DNA of 64,000 nucleotides from Antedon mediterranea (GCF_964355755.1 NC_092674.1:7073001-7137000); one strand, 5' to 3'; shown: positions 36,632 through 47,898, counted from the stretch's first letter. Numbers and translations are program-made. Notes: a model not told the origin generated them from the sequence alone.

Positions 36632-36867
36632 AGCTCTGTCTACACTATCAAACTAGTTTGATAAAAAAAAAGTGTGATGTGCCCAAGGATGGTAGTGATT
36701 TGGTTTGTCAAAATAGATTTTTTAAATATCGTATCTTCAAACCAAATGAACATTTTCAATCATCGTAGCGATATACTTAAATATGGCAGTGACATGCCCA
36801 AATATGGTAGTGATATTACATCATCATGTCCATATATGGGCATATCACATAAAGTGTAGACAAGGCT
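36632..36867. mobile_element. MITE, 236 bp, TTA target duplication (Harbinger-like)
   Basis: The ends AGCTCTGTCTACACT and AGTGTAGACAAGGCT are inverted repeats. TTA flanks both sides (36629-36631 and 36868-36870). Three-base TWA duplications are typical of PIF/Harbinger elements, so the class is inferred from this alone. Internal words ATATGGCAGTGA, ATATGGTAGTGA and ATATGGGCAT form short repeats. It encodes nothing. Confidence 0.7.
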
Positions 36868-37013
36868 TTAAGTTAGACTAATCGTATAAATATCCACCTA
36901 ATTAAACTACGGTATTTTGTATCAAAACATACATGTATACATACAGCAGGAATGTATACATAGAACATTTATTATTTGTATCTATAAAAATGACAAATTC
37001 TATACAAAAAAAT

Positions 37014-37085
37014 TGACCCCGACGTGACTTGAACACGCAGTCTTCTGAACTGGAGTCAGACGCCTTACCATTTGGCCACAGGGTC
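37014..37085 (-). tRNA. tRNA-Trp(CCA)
   Basis: 72 nt on the minus strand: acceptor GACCCTG/CGGGGTC (one T-G wobble), D arm with CCAAATGGTAAGG, anticodon stem TCTGA/TCAGA with loop CTCCAGT (anticodon CCA), T arm GCGTG-TTCAAGT-CACGT, discriminator A. No intron. B box GTTCAAGTC. A run of seven T follows on the minus strand as terminator. Confidence 0.93.
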
Positions 37086-37258
37086 TCCTTGTAGTATCTA
37101 TCCGAATGTCACAATGTTTAATTCAGCGATTTAAAGATGATGAAACATGATACAACTTGTATTGTATTGATTACGTCATATTACGCAGGTTTATACAAAC
37201 TTGTCAAGTTGTTCAATGTTTAAAAAATTGAGGAATATTGCGTTAATAATAGTCTTAA

Positions 37259-37373
37259 AATAATATTCTTGATTAATTTAATTAATTAGCCCTGGTAACA
37301 AAAATAAAATGAACTACTTTTATTTTATTTTGGTTACCAGGGCGGATTAATTAAATTAATCAAGAATATTATT
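37259..37373. repeat. long inverted repeat (52-bp arms, 11-base loop)
   Basis: Arms 37259-37310 and 37322-37373 are inverted copies with about four mismatches. They contain GCCCTGGTAAC and its complement GTTACCAGGGC. It may be a MITE or fold-back element. No clear target duplication. Confidence 0.85.
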
Positions 37374-38088
37374 ACTTTTATTTTAGTTTTATTTTTGTTA
37401 GACCTTATTTATAGAAGGTGACCGTAAAAAGGGTATTCTGACAATCAAGGGCCCCTCTTGATGAGTGACAGTGGCTGTGATATACTAGAACACCGGGGTA
37501 CCCCCTACTCGTCTCGAAAGATGTACTAGGTTCTTTAAAGTGCACATTAGCACTTGCCGATGAAATCTATAAGAAAAGAACATTTAGGGATAATTTTTCA
37601 ATTTCAATTAAATTTTGCTTTTATTTCGGATTCACATTCATAGTTACAAATCATTGCAGCACGTAAGAAAAAACAAGTATAAATATATAAACAAAACAAA
37701 AATAGAAACAAAATACACCGGTGTATCAGATCATCTGATCATCATCAGACAATCGTTTTGTAATGGAGCCTGGATAATTTAAACGATGATACCATAATAT
37801 ATTATTTCTGCTTGTCAGTGGCATATATCTTTTATGTCTTCACAAATTGATTAGTAATTTAAAGAAATACATATCTGTTAATTATTTAATGCGCAATTCA
37901 TGATTAAAACAAATATTTACAAATTATTATTATTGAGCATCATAGTTAGCGTATAAGTCTCCATATCTTTTTAATAGCTATTTGATTATATATTTATGTT
38001 TAACGTTGTAGGGTATTACAGCAGCATGAATGTATCGCAAAATATTTAAATTCATATAAATAGCAAATACGTTTATATTTAAAAAAAA
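37374..38088. other. intergenic with repeat-like segment
   Basis: No gene is seen. 37436-37575 (GGTACCCCCTACTCGTCTCG, then TTCTTTAAAGTGCAC) resembles a dispersed repeat I associate with marine invertebrate genomes; this is recognition only and was not searched. Confidence 0.4.
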
Positions 38089-38160
38089 TGACCCCGACGT
38101 GACTCGAACACGCAGTCTTCTGATCTGGAGTCAGACGCCTTACCATTTGGCCACGGAGTC
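38089..38160 (-). tRNA. tRNA-Trp(CCA)
   Basis: 72 nt on the minus strand: acceptor GACTCCG/CGGGGTC (one T-G wobble), anticodon stem TCTGA/TCAGA with loop CTCCAGA (anticodon CCA), T arm GCGTG-TTCGAGT-CACGT, discriminator A. Followed on the minus strand by CATTTTTTTT as terminator. Differs from the first copy at a handful of positions and lies 1,075 bp from it. Confidence 0.95.
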
Positions 38161-40080
38161 TTCCTATTTAAAAGTGTCTATTAACCCGAATTTCAAAAAT
38201 TTAGGCCCAATAGTATAGTGATTTATTATAGTGTATTAAGGATGATGTAATGATGAGAAATTGTAGTCACTGTGTTTACGTCATTTAATTATGCGTATTG
38301 TATAAAATTACACATTTATTCAGTTCATCAAGAAAAAAGAAATAGATACTAATGTTAATAATCTAAATATAATCTTGATTAATAAATATAATAATTAATA
38401 TTAATAATAGATTCATAATCGTGTGTGTAGCATGGAACTAGGTGTACAGTATACATGATGTATGTATTGAAGGATATCATTGGTGCTAACTAATTTCCTA
38501 CCGATGATCTAAGGAGTCATCTGATTGGTCAATATGGTCTCAGTTCAATGTATTCTGATAATCGATCACGGGCCAGTAAATATTTATTTATGTATTTCTA
38601 AAAATTATACTTTTTAAACAGTAGATTTGCTATTATTGATATCTGAAACAAAATTATGGTATAAGAGCAGTAGGACCAGTTATTTATATGAATACAAGAA
38701 TATTCAAATTTTAATTTATTTTTTCTCCAAACAATATCCTCATCAGAGTACTTTATGTGAACCAATTTTCGACCGTCCTAAAAGAACTTTAATATAGTTT
38801 CGTACAATTTTGCCCGGCCCTACATCATGTTTTCTCTTCTCGCACAATTAGCGCGTCCCAACAAAACGAAAAACGATTATTTGTTATTATAGCGATCTGT
38901 TTGTCACCCTGAAAAAATATTGTTTTTACAATTTTTTGTTGAATATGCTATTTTAATGTCACATAATAGTTATACACAAAAATTGAAGCGAAAAATTAGG
39001 CCTAGTCAAATTGACAAATTGATGGGTTTTCGGTTGAATTTATTCATTTATTTTGTCATTTTATTAGTGAAAACATGGAATTTTTTCGTGGTTTTTTCAA
39101 CGCAAGAAAAATAACTTATTCAAAGTCTGATTTAATAATTTATCTTATTTTTGGGGGACAATACATCTACATCTTTAAGGAAATAAATCTATTAATTAAT
39201 TTGCATATTTTTTTTCCGGAAATAAATATTTTAAAATATCATAAAACTTGCTGTATAATTAATTAAGTTATAAATAGACATAATTCAAATTCTACTTAAT
39301 CTGACGGATTTTAAAGTCAATGCAATTTTATTTCGTAGTTTTATTATTAAAATTTTAAGTCGATTTTGAAGAGCCGTTTTCCACTTTCGTGTGAAAGCAG
39401 GCTAACGTCAAGGATTTAATCTACAGTCAACCTGTCTTGTTTAAGTGGACTGACCACAATTCTGTATTTGATGACGTCATTTGTGAAGTTAGTTTTAGCC
39501 GTGGGGATTGCGGTATATTTATGTTCAATTATGATTATTTATAACATAATAGGCCTACAAACAATGCGGACGATGAATAAACACAACCGCGCTTTTATTT
39601 ATGGTCAGAATGTACCGCAAAAAGGAAGCATAATGTAAATATACCGACACGCAACATAGGCCTACCGTATGTCACTGAACTTTAATACATGACAGTGGCA
39701 CTAACTTTCCCCGTTAAAAAATGAATAATATTATGTTTACACCAATTAGCGTATATAAGCCCATTGATTTACATCTTTACCCCACCGTCCATGTACGTTA
39801 TCCTTATTTCGCGTCTTCGCGCCCCCCCCCCCCCTCCCACCCATCATTTCATCATTTTCACACGTACAATAATTAACACAAAACAGTTCTCACTACTGTA
39901 CTTTTATTTCGTCATAATAGTTATCTTTACAATTAATGCATATGAAACAGATTTTTTTTTAAAGCCCAAACACAATTCACAACATTTAAAATCTAGGTCC
40001 ATGAAGCTTGGTTCCCTCTTCAACGCAAGGATGTATGCAAGCGCAGCGCAAGTGAGCTTACCAATTACAAGTGAAATTTC
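38161..40080. other. intergenic, no gene supported
   Basis: AT-rich. Short reading frames at 38920-39266 and 39764-40189 show no domain or splice logic. A CRE-type palindrome TGACGTCA lies at 39472. A poly-C run of about 14 lies near 39,823. Confidence 0.4.
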
Positions 40081-40390
40081 GGATGATAATAATAATAATA
40101 ATAATAGCAGGATTTTTATAGCGCACATACCACTCAAGAGTGCTCAAGGCGCATTCAATTTGGTCAATTTGCGTTTTGCGCCTACGTAATTGCGTTACGT
40201 CATGAGTGGGAACCATATAATTATTTGGTCTCCAGAATGTCTCAGGTTTCGGATTGTGAAAGAGGGATTCAATCATAGCCCCGGCGCTACCGGTTAGGGG
40301 TAGGCCTACATGGTGGCACCGGGTCTTATTCGGTCCCCCTTCATCTGTCGTGATGATGGTGCCTTCTTCGTGACAGTTCAACCTGTGTGT
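40081..40390. repeat. dispersed repeat with (AAT)n head
   Basis: (AAT)n at about 40085-40107, then TTTATAGCGCACATACC and GAGTGCTCAAGGCGC. I recognise this as a widespread deuterostome repeat motif beginning with ATA-type microsatellites. The end, with CACCGGGTCTTATTCGG, is also repeat-like. Family name not assigned. Confidence 0.45.
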
Positions 40391-40816
40391 ATACACACAA
40401 CTGTTCTTGCATTGTTATCCACTTACAATGCGTGTACCTAATGTTTACACGTTACATTGCACTTGTACGGGTTTATTCTTCAATTCGTTTGCTCATCACA
40501 CTCATGGGGCTAGGTAAGATTCACCTCTGACCTTCTTCTGCGTCAATCCATGCCAAGCTATTTTTGTATTGTTTAGTTAGTTATTAAAATAGGATAATCG
40601 TGGATAATAATAGCAATTTACTGGGTTTCGTGGAATATCAACGGCACGTTTAACAAATAGACTTGAAAAAAACAATCTTTATTTCCTTTAAAAAAAACCA
40701 CATTAGGCCTAAGATAGAGGATGTCTGACGAAGGCAAAGCCTGACAAACGCTGTACATCTTCACAATTATACACATAAAGCAGAATTTCAATAAGTATCG
40801 CTTATGATTTCTTTTA

Positions 40817-41026
40817 AGCGTGGTTCCCACTAGAACGTAACGCAGCGACGTATCGACGGAAAGTGCTGTATTACGTAATCACAAGTGGGAACCGACGACG
40901 AGGCAACAGTGCTGCAAATATCGCAGCTTTGATTTCACGCAGACGGGGGAAAATACAATTATTGGAAGGGCATTTTCTTACGTTGCGTAGTGTGCGTTAC
41001 GTTACGTCGCTAGTGGGAACCACGCT
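40817..41026. mobile_element. MITE, 210 bp, TTA target duplication (Harbinger-like)
   Basis: Terminal inverted repeats AGCGTGGTTCCCACTAG and CTAGTGGGAACCACGCT are perfect. Subterminal ACGTAACGCAGC and GCGTTACGTTACG are also inverted. TTA flanks both ends (40814-40816, 41027-41029). It has no coding capacity, and a degraded relative lies at 36120-36272. Confidence 0.8.
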
Positions 41027-41029
41027 TTA

Positions 41030-42006
41030 GGCCTAATAGACATTCCAAATAAAAAAAATCAATCTTTATATTTCCATTTAAAAAAACACATTAAAATGGA
41101 AGTTTGACATTTTCAAAGCGTTACGTTGTACACCTTCACAACAACAGCGTTTTGATATAAGTCTCGCTTATATAAATGTCTTATAGGATAGGACTGTAGC
41201 CTATTTCTTGTTTTCATTATAACAATTAGGTGTCGAGTAACCATTCAAATAGTGTGTAAATTGTTCTTATTTCACACGCAAAAGAAATACATAAGACGTA
41301 ATGGTATTTAAATTATATTTGTGGTTCGCGGATTGTATTTCTAGTCGCCGACGGCGATCAGTCAATAGAAACTGACTTACATAAATGGCATCTCTCGATT
41401 GACTGAATTAAGTGCAATAATTTAGTAACACGAGTACAGCGATTACACATACTCACTATTAACTAAACATAACAAACGCTTTGATAGGTGAGAATCTTCC
41501 GGCAATTTTTACAATTTGACGAATTCTAGAGCTGTCAAATCTTTGTCTTATTGTGTGAAAAGATATTTCAGTAATCAAATACAAGTTGTTTGGTCTTGCT
41601 TATATACTTTATATAGGCCAACTAACTGTAATCAGTTTATGCAAACGTTCATTTGGGTTTTATAAAACCATTCGCCTTTTATTACACGGGCCACGAACAA
41701 CTAGCACCATCCCTTGGTCCCAACCGTAGGCCTATCCACCTAAAAGCATAGCAGTGGGAACTGACTTTTTGAAGTTCGTCAGAGTGTGAACGAGAGTTAA
41801 ACGGCGGCAAAGGTACTATTAGCGCCACGTGGTGCTATACGATCTTGAACGGCGGGGGTATCGATGATGTTGACATGCGCGCGCACGCGTACCTCATGTA
41901 TAATGTTGTTACGCGCCAAATATGAAAGATGCAATATTAAAATACAAAACAAAAAGACCCACCAAATAAAATAATTTTAGTACATCATCCTAATATTACT
42001 GTAATT
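41030..42006. other. upstream region of the three-exon gene
   Basis: No gene is seen. 41810-41920 is richer in CpG (E-box CACGTG near 41827; alternating GCGCGCGCACGCG near 41879) and precedes the start codon at 42007, so it is the likely promoter region. No clear TATA box. Confidence 0.4.
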
Positions 42007-42081
42007 ATGGATAGTCTTAAAAAACAGATAAAAGGAAAGGGACAAACTGATGAAGTTAAGTTGATTAATGAAAATGTACCG
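42007..42081 (+). CDS. uncharacterised protein, exon 1 of 3
   Basis: Starts MDSLKKQIKGKGQTDEVKL. 25 codons end at CCG|GTAAGT, a consensus donor, in phase 0. The protein is lysine-rich at this end. Joined to 43154-43337 and 43467-43747 it gives a 179-residue protein with consistent phases. I do not recognise the family. Confidence 0.75.
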
Positions 42082-42681
42082 GTAAGTAACCAAGACACAG
42101 AGATAGTAATAGCCTAGACCAGGTAGATAGGCCTAAGTAAATGTGTTTATTATTAGTAGACACTAGGCTAGGCCTAGCCCTTGTCTGGTACTGGCCCACT
42201 TTATACATAATGCCTAATGATGCTTTCCGCATGTTGATCCCGATATCTCAGTGCAAGAAATCTGTTTGTGGAAAATAATATTCCATCGTTTTATCAGTCT
42301 TGAGGTTGACGATCGACCATTTACAGTTTTCAGTGAATTACTCTAAGCCTATATTTGTTTTATTTTCATGCAACTTCTCTAAAGACGTTAAGCATGCTTT
42401 TGAAGGATGGTAAGTATAGGTCCTATGTATAATCTAAAATGAATATATTTTAATATTATTAATTTTGCCTAAATCATTTGTTTATACTATTAAGCATTAT
42501 GCTAGACCTAGACCTAGCCTATATACTGTTTAAATATTAGGAACAATAATGTGTATGTACAGTATATGCATTTGTATAACTCTGTACTGTACTGCTGCCA
42601 AGATAGCGCCGAGAACTTTTCCAGAGAAAGAAAGAGGGCGCTATGATAAATATAAAACAAAGTCATGTATAAAGATATAAC

Positions 42682-42839
42682 CTTGCTCCAAGTCTGTATT
42701 TATTGTCTTTTTTATGTCATTCCACACGTCGTCGTTTTGATTTTTGTCTGAAAATACAACTCAAGTAATACACGTATGAAACGCCGTATGTTCAAAAATA
42801 TTTATATTTTTACTAATATTAAGACAAAACTCCGTCTGG
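42682..42839 (+). repeat. dispersed repeat, copy 2
   Basis: Second copy of the 35187-35323 repeat, inside intron 1 of the three-exon gene. Ends at CAAAACTCCGTCTGG. Confidence 0.6.
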
Positions 42840-42992
42840 AGCCCAGACTAATAAAGATACGGCTACTGATAAACCGTATAATATAATTTTGATCTATTCT
42901 TAAGGTATTCATTGGAAAGCAAAGTACTTATCAGTGGTAAGTGGTTCCTGTTCATAACATATCAATTAGGAACATATACTATTACTAGAGAT

Positions 42993-43091
42993 AATAATGA
43001 TGATGATGATGATGATGATGATGATGGGGATTATGATAATGACGATGATGATGATTCCGAGATGATGATGATTCCGAAATGATGATGACGA
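42993..43091 (+). repeat. (GAT)n microsatellite
   Basis: About 100 bp of GAT triplets with interruptions, including two near-identical GATGATGATTCCGA segments. Lies in intron 1, 60 bp before exon 2. Confidence 0.9.
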
Positions 43092-43153
43092 AAACAGGCC
43101 TCCTACAAATGATGCTAAACAAAGAAAAATATGACGTTATTTTGTCTTTCTAG

Positions 43154-43337
43154 ATTCCTAAAAATAAGCCTATAGTTCCCATCGTAAAAACGGAATCCGT
43201 TACAAGCATCACACAAAGTAAACTCGCAAGATTCATTGAAGCTGAAGATATGACAGCTCTAAATAAGGATAAACATGTTCCTTATTTGTTGTGGGATTCA
43301 CTCAGCGCTTTCATTAATTATACAGACATGTACAAAG
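43154..43337 (+). CDS. uncharacterised protein, exon 2 of 3
   Basis: Acceptor TTTGTCTTTCTAG, donor AAAG|GTAACT. Enters in phase 0 and leaves in phase 1. Translation begins IPKNKPIVPIVKTESV and ends LLWDSLSAFINYTDMYK. The central part looks like a short folded segment with aromatic residues. Open across the whole exon. Confidence 0.75.
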
Positions 43338-43466
43338 GTAACTCTTGACGTATTTCCCACGTAAATCTATTATACTTTGATTGATTTTGTAAACATCTGA
43401 AATATTACATTTAATTATTGAATTATAATAATTATTATATTATAATATTTCTTTATTATTCAACAG

Positions 43467-43747
43467 TTAGGAAACGGTATTCCCATGTGGCTAAGATTAA
43501 AGATGATGAAAACAACAGCCCTTCGACAGTTACAGATGCAACCACTACCACCACCAGCAGCAGTAATAGTCCAACATTGAAACAAGAAATGTCGCCCTCT
43601 ATATCGTCACACGAAGAGGTTTCGCTGGACGAGTACGATCATTTCTCATCATTTGCCGAAGCTTTAGAGTCGGCAAATCAAACAAAAGTTAACAGTAAAA
43701 TAAACGAAATTGCTTTGTGTCTTAAAAATGAACAATCAACAGAATAA
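43467..43747 (+). CDS. uncharacterised protein, exon 3 of 3 (C-terminus)
   Basis: Acceptor TTATTCAACAG. The codon split with exon 2 gives V, then RKRYSHVAKIKDDENN, a Thr/Ser run, and an acidic C-terminal half ending KNEQSTE and TAA. Low complexity in the middle suggests disorder. A basic patch (VRKRYSHVAKIK) could be a nuclear signal, which is inference. AATAAA follows at 43899. Confidence 0.75.
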
Positions 43748-43898
43748 TTTTGATTATGCGAACTATTTTATTGTATGATATACTATATAGCTATATATTT
43801 TTTAACAAATAATATAATACATCATGTACTTTTATAAACAAAAATACAGTAGGCAGGCCTACATAAAATTTCTTTTAATTTTATCATTTCTTCAATTT

Positions 43899-43904
43899 AA
43901 TAAA
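43899..43904 (+). promoter_or_regulatory. polyadenylation signal AATAAA
   Basis: AATAAA 152 bp after the stop codon of the three-exon gene. Other AT-rich candidates follow (AATAAAG near 44141), so the exact site is uncertain. Confidence 0.5.
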
Positions 43905-44291
43905 CTCTAAACTCGGCCCTTTTTTTAAATTAGGCATACGTAAAACAATTAATTTTTTTATTCATAACTAAACTATTTTTTGAAAATACCTTATTTCTAT
44001 ACGTTGCATATATTTGTATCCGTAAATATCAGGAATGCATTTACAATTTAAGTAATAATTGGTTATTTAATAAATATATTTTTACAATTTAAGTAATAAG
44101 TGGTTATTTTATAAATATATTTTTCATCCAAATAAAGTGTTTTAATTATGTAAAACGTTTTAACATTTCAACTTCAATATCATCAAACATATCATTTTGT
44201 TCTGCTTAGCGCCCTCTTTGTTGAGTTTCAATCGTCTGCTGTTATGTTTTTTGACCTACCTTTATGTGAGTGTCGTGTCGAGAAAGTGTGC

Positions 44292-44298
44292 TATAAAA
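44292..44298 (+). promoter_or_regulatory. TATA box of the MGAT4-like gene
   Basis: TATAAAA 74 bp before the ATG at 44372, implying a transcription start near 44,320 and a short 5' UTR with an in-frame TGA at 44357. No experimental support. Confidence 0.5.
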
Positions 44299-44371
44299 GT
44301 CTTTTGCTAACGTAATGTCATTCAATGTTAACTTTTCGTTCTTTCGCTCGTTTTTCTGATTATATAAACTC

Positions 44372-44456
44372 ATGGGATATATACGTCGAAATAGTGTTAT
44401 TCTTTTAACTTTAATAGGTTTTGCTGTATGTTTCATTACACTTTCAAACAACCAAG
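44372..44456 (+). CDS. MGAT4-like GlcNAc-transferase, exon 1 (signal anchor)
   Basis: Encodes MGYIRRNSVILLTLIGFAVC followed by FITLSNNQ: a short basic cytoplasmic tail (RR) and one hydrophobic helix, the layout of a type II Golgi signal anchor. The start is fixed by the in-frame TGA 15 bp upstream. Donor CAAG|GTAAGT leaves phase 1. Assignment to MGAT4 (GnT-IV, which adds a beta-1,4 GlcNAc branch to N-glycans in the Golgi) rests on exon 3. This exon alone would fit many Golgi enzymes. Confidence 0.7.
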
Positions 44457-44680
44457 GTAAGTAAGTGTGACCGTTCAAACTCATTCATATGCCGGTTGGT
44501 GGGTCGATGATAGAGAGCACACTAGCTAAGGCCTAACAACAGTAACACCTCGCCGAAGGCCTGGCCTGGGTGGGAGTGTCAATTTTGTTGTTATCTACGT
44601 CATGTCCAAATTAATTTTTTTTTAAATTTAAAATTATAATCATTATGTACAATTTAAATGCCAGCGGAAAGGGAAGACAT

Positions 44681-44880
44681 GGAATAATTTCGCCAGTGTA
44701 GCAAGCATAGCAAAAAGCTATACAAAACAACCTTTATTGCTAGGCTAGGCCTACACATTTATAAAATTGTGTAGCAAAAAATACAATACAAAACTATGTT
44801 TCTTGACTCAAAAATCAGTTTGATTAGCAATATTGCTAAACAAAATTACAAAATGAAATTTTCCCCTGGAAGAGAAAGAA
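44681..44880. repeat. dispersed repeat, copy 1 (intron 1)
   Basis: About 200 bp matching 53121-53288. Shared words include GCCAGTGTAGCA, AATTGTGTAGCAAAAAATAC and GTTTGATTAGCAATATTGCT. Copy 1 has an extra stretch with GCTAGGCTAGGCCTAC. Probably an unclassified mobile element. Confidence 0.8.
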
Positions 44881-46161
44881 TCGTAACACAACACAACATT
44901 TTAATTTTAAATTCAATTCAACACTGACTGACTGCTGAGTGAGTTATATTAGACTGCTGAGTGAGAGTGAGGTGACAACTAGCTTAGTAGGCTGCCTCCT
45001 TGAGCTAAAGTATCTGGGCTAGGTCTAAACAAGAAAACTTGAGGAGACAAGATTGTTGGTCTACATCGGTACTATTATTACGCCTGAGCCTACTGCAGGA
45101 TTTAATAACAGGTAAATAAAGGCATCGGAGATCCAAAAAAAAGCATCACCTTTTTGAAGACATCTTTGATTTTGTGTTCTGTCCAACAGGTGGGGATCTA
45201 AACTTCAAAGTAATTTAATTAATATGCCTTTTTTTACACAGCCTTTTTATGAAAAAAAGTACTGTAGCCTTGGCATAAAAAAAAAAATAAAAAATTCAGG
45301 GGAAAATATAATTAGGCCTAGAATTTTAACAATAAATAGTTAATCCAAATTGTTCAGTGATAATAGAATTGAGTTGAAGGACACTTGAGTTGGCAATAAA
45401 ATAAGGTATTAAAAGTAAGGTTATCTTGCCTAGCCTTTTCCATTTATAATCGTAGCAAAAGAAAAGCTACAAAAAAGCCTAACATTAATTTCCACACCTA
45501 TTTACAGTATGCACTTGAAAAAATGTATTAACAGTTTATTTTAAATGAACACTAATCCAGATGTACATAGATAATTTTGTTTTCACTCTACTGTAACATA
45601 ATTTTAAATTTTGAAATATATTTTTTGTGCCATAGATACTGTAGTACAAGTTAATTGGTTAGAAATTAAAAATAAGTTACTAATCCTATTGTCATGGACA
45701 TTCTACTGGCATAGTACCATGTCATAAGTAGTAAAACTAAGAATTAACTTTGTACCATAAGCCGTTTTTGTACTTTGTCCCATCATGCTTTGTGAACTGG
45801 ATCTTTATTTAGATGTAAAGAATGTGACATCCTCCCAGGACTTTCAGTTTCAGGTGTCCAGAGATTTCTGCATGGACAGTAGTAGGTGTGTTTAGTCTAG
45901 GTGGAAAGTTGGTGTCCCGCGCGCAACACAATTTTATCCTTTTTTTTCCGCTTGTGATTTAATTGCATTGTATAAACTGGTTGCATATTTTTGGTCTTAA
46001 TTTACAGTATCCCTTAAATGAGAGATTTAATCGAATAATTGTGTCATTTCAATGATCATTGCAAGGTTTTGGCTCCACTTATGGACCATTCCATTTATCT
46101 TGATGGAACTTATTATTGAAACTACTCTGTGCCTTCAAAATTAATTTTATTTACATTATAG
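44881..46161. other. intron 1 of the MGAT4-like gene, remainder
   Basis: No further exon, tRNA or clear element. Short direct repeats ACTGCTGAGTGAG lie near 44,930-44,965. Confidence 0.5.
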
Positions 46162-46338
46162 ATACTGATAATAGATCTTTACGAATGGAATATGATGAGA
46201 AGGTAAAAAATTTAGATGAGAGGTTACAAGAAACTGTAAAGTTACACGAAGCAAGAAAAATAGAAATATATCATCTGCAACGGCAAGTTTCCCATGCATT
46301 AGAAGAACAAAAAAACATCAGTGCCTCTTTTCGTGATG
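46162..46338 (+). CDS. MGAT4-like GlcNAc-transferase, exon 2 (stem coiled coil)
   Basis: Acceptor TTACATTATAG, donor GATG|GTAAGT; enters and leaves in phase 1 (177 nt). Translation runs from DTDNRSLRMEYDEKVKNL to ALEEQKNISASFRD. The heptad-like spacing of L, V and I with many E, K, Q and R predicts a coiled coil, which fits the lumenal stem region between membrane anchor and catalytic domain in MGAT4A/B. NIS is a possible N-glycosylation site. Confidence 0.75.
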
Positions 46339-47898
46339 GTAAGTTACTATACTATTATTAATTATGTTTTATTTTATGTGTGGGAAAGGATATTATTTTG
46401 GTTACCCAACCCCATATTCTAGGTATACAGTTTAGAACTATATGGAGGTAAGTATACCTTGCTGTAAGAAAGCTCTATAAAAATGCAATGTTTTCATACA
46501 TGCATAGTGGAGTGTTATCTTTCATGGCTAATTGACACAAATAAATAAAAAACAAAAAATAATTTAATTATCTTCTTTTATCAAGAATCATTATGCTGTA
46601 GAAAAATTTTGAAAAAGAATTTGATAGAGATCAAGAAAGTACAGAACTAGATTTAATAAGTGATTGAAGATCTATTTCAATTCAATTCTAATACAATCAG
46701 TCTATTTCATGCTTAGATTTACCAGGATAAACTGACCTTTTTTAAAACACATCAAATCCGTTAAAAATATCTGAAATTTGTTAACGTGCCAATTGTGTTG
46801 AGTTATCTTCTGATGAATTAACGAGTCAAATTGATTAATAAACGTGTCAAATTCGGTTAATAAAAATAAATATAGAAATGAAAAATTGCTAATTAAAATG
46901 TTGACTTGGCTACACAATTTATATTTTGATAGCCATTATGGCTATGCACAAATTGTGAATGAAAATATTTCCTGTTTAATAGTATTGTATTGTTTAAAGG
47001 GAGAAGTATACAATAGTAGTACAGTTTGCCTTGCTATATTTTGTAAAGGTTTGTACTAAGATATTGAGGTTTAATAATACTCTGTACAGTACAGTATGAA
47101 GGTAAATTGAACACTGCTGAAATCTGTAATGTTCTACTTGATAAAGAGTCATTAACCTAGACTCTAGAAGCTCATTAATCTACGTTCTATATTTGATACA
47201 TCACAAATGAGTTTACATAATGTTGTTATTTTTATCATTATGAAGTCAGGATAGGGAAGTGTGTGTTTGATAGTCAGGCGTGGCGTAGTGTAGTACAGTG
47301 GTGTACTTTGATCTGTGTACTCTTTGATAAAGTACAGTACAGTATACTCTAGGCCTAAGAATAAATAATCATTAATTAATGGCTTGGATCCCACAAAACA
47401 TAATTTTACCAATGACAATGACCTATTGATTTGTCAAATTTCTTATTTTAGTCTTTGCGTTGAACGTATCATAGTTTCATTGTAATTTATAGTTTCAATT
47501 GTTGTTTTATTTATAAAAAAGGAGATAAATAAACTGAACATTTTACTTTCACAAACAATAATAACTTGGATTGGATGCGAGAAGGGTTTGTTGATGCCCA
47601 ACACCCCCCCCCCTCTCCCTCCCAAGATGTTTCAAAATGAAACGTTAACTACAGTACAAAATAAACTGGGTTGGTAAGAAAGTACAGTAGATTCCCTATT
47701 ATTTTGGGCGACACTTTTAGTGTCTCCTGAATAGAGACTGGTTTTAATTAATAAACTATTAAAACATACAGTAGCTCCTCGTTCGTTTCACTGGTATGGA
47801 AAAGTGTCCCCTGAATAGGGATGTCCCCAAGGGGTTCTATACTTGCATATTGAATTGTGTACACTACAGCGACATACAGTACTGTATTTTTTTTCCTA
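46339..47898. other. intron 2 of the MGAT4-like gene, first part
   Basis: No exon is seen. Rich in the words TACTGTAC/GTACAGTA. A poly-C-rich segment lies near 47,605-47,625. Confidence 0.5.

Noticed and set aside
36674-36859. 61-residue open frame
   Set aside because: Lies wholly inside the 36632-36867 MITE and is explained by its internal repeats.
39472-39479. CRE palindrome TGACGTCA as a regulatory site
   Set aside because: Single site with no nearby gene start. Also occurs inside the pogo-like element at about 62,910, so chance or repeat origin is as likely.
39764-40396. Open frames of 77-141 residues on both strands
   Set aside because: Overlap a poly-C run and an AAT microsatellite with repeat sequence. 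No splice sites or domain, and poly-N/poly-I runs come from the microsatellite.
44242-44484. 80-residue minus-strand frame over the MGAT4-like first exon
   Set aside because: Opposite strand of a well-supported promoter and exon. No independent evidence.
46702-47418. Three 71-84 residue frames in intron 2
   Set aside because: AT-rich intron sequence. No splice logic or recognised domain.
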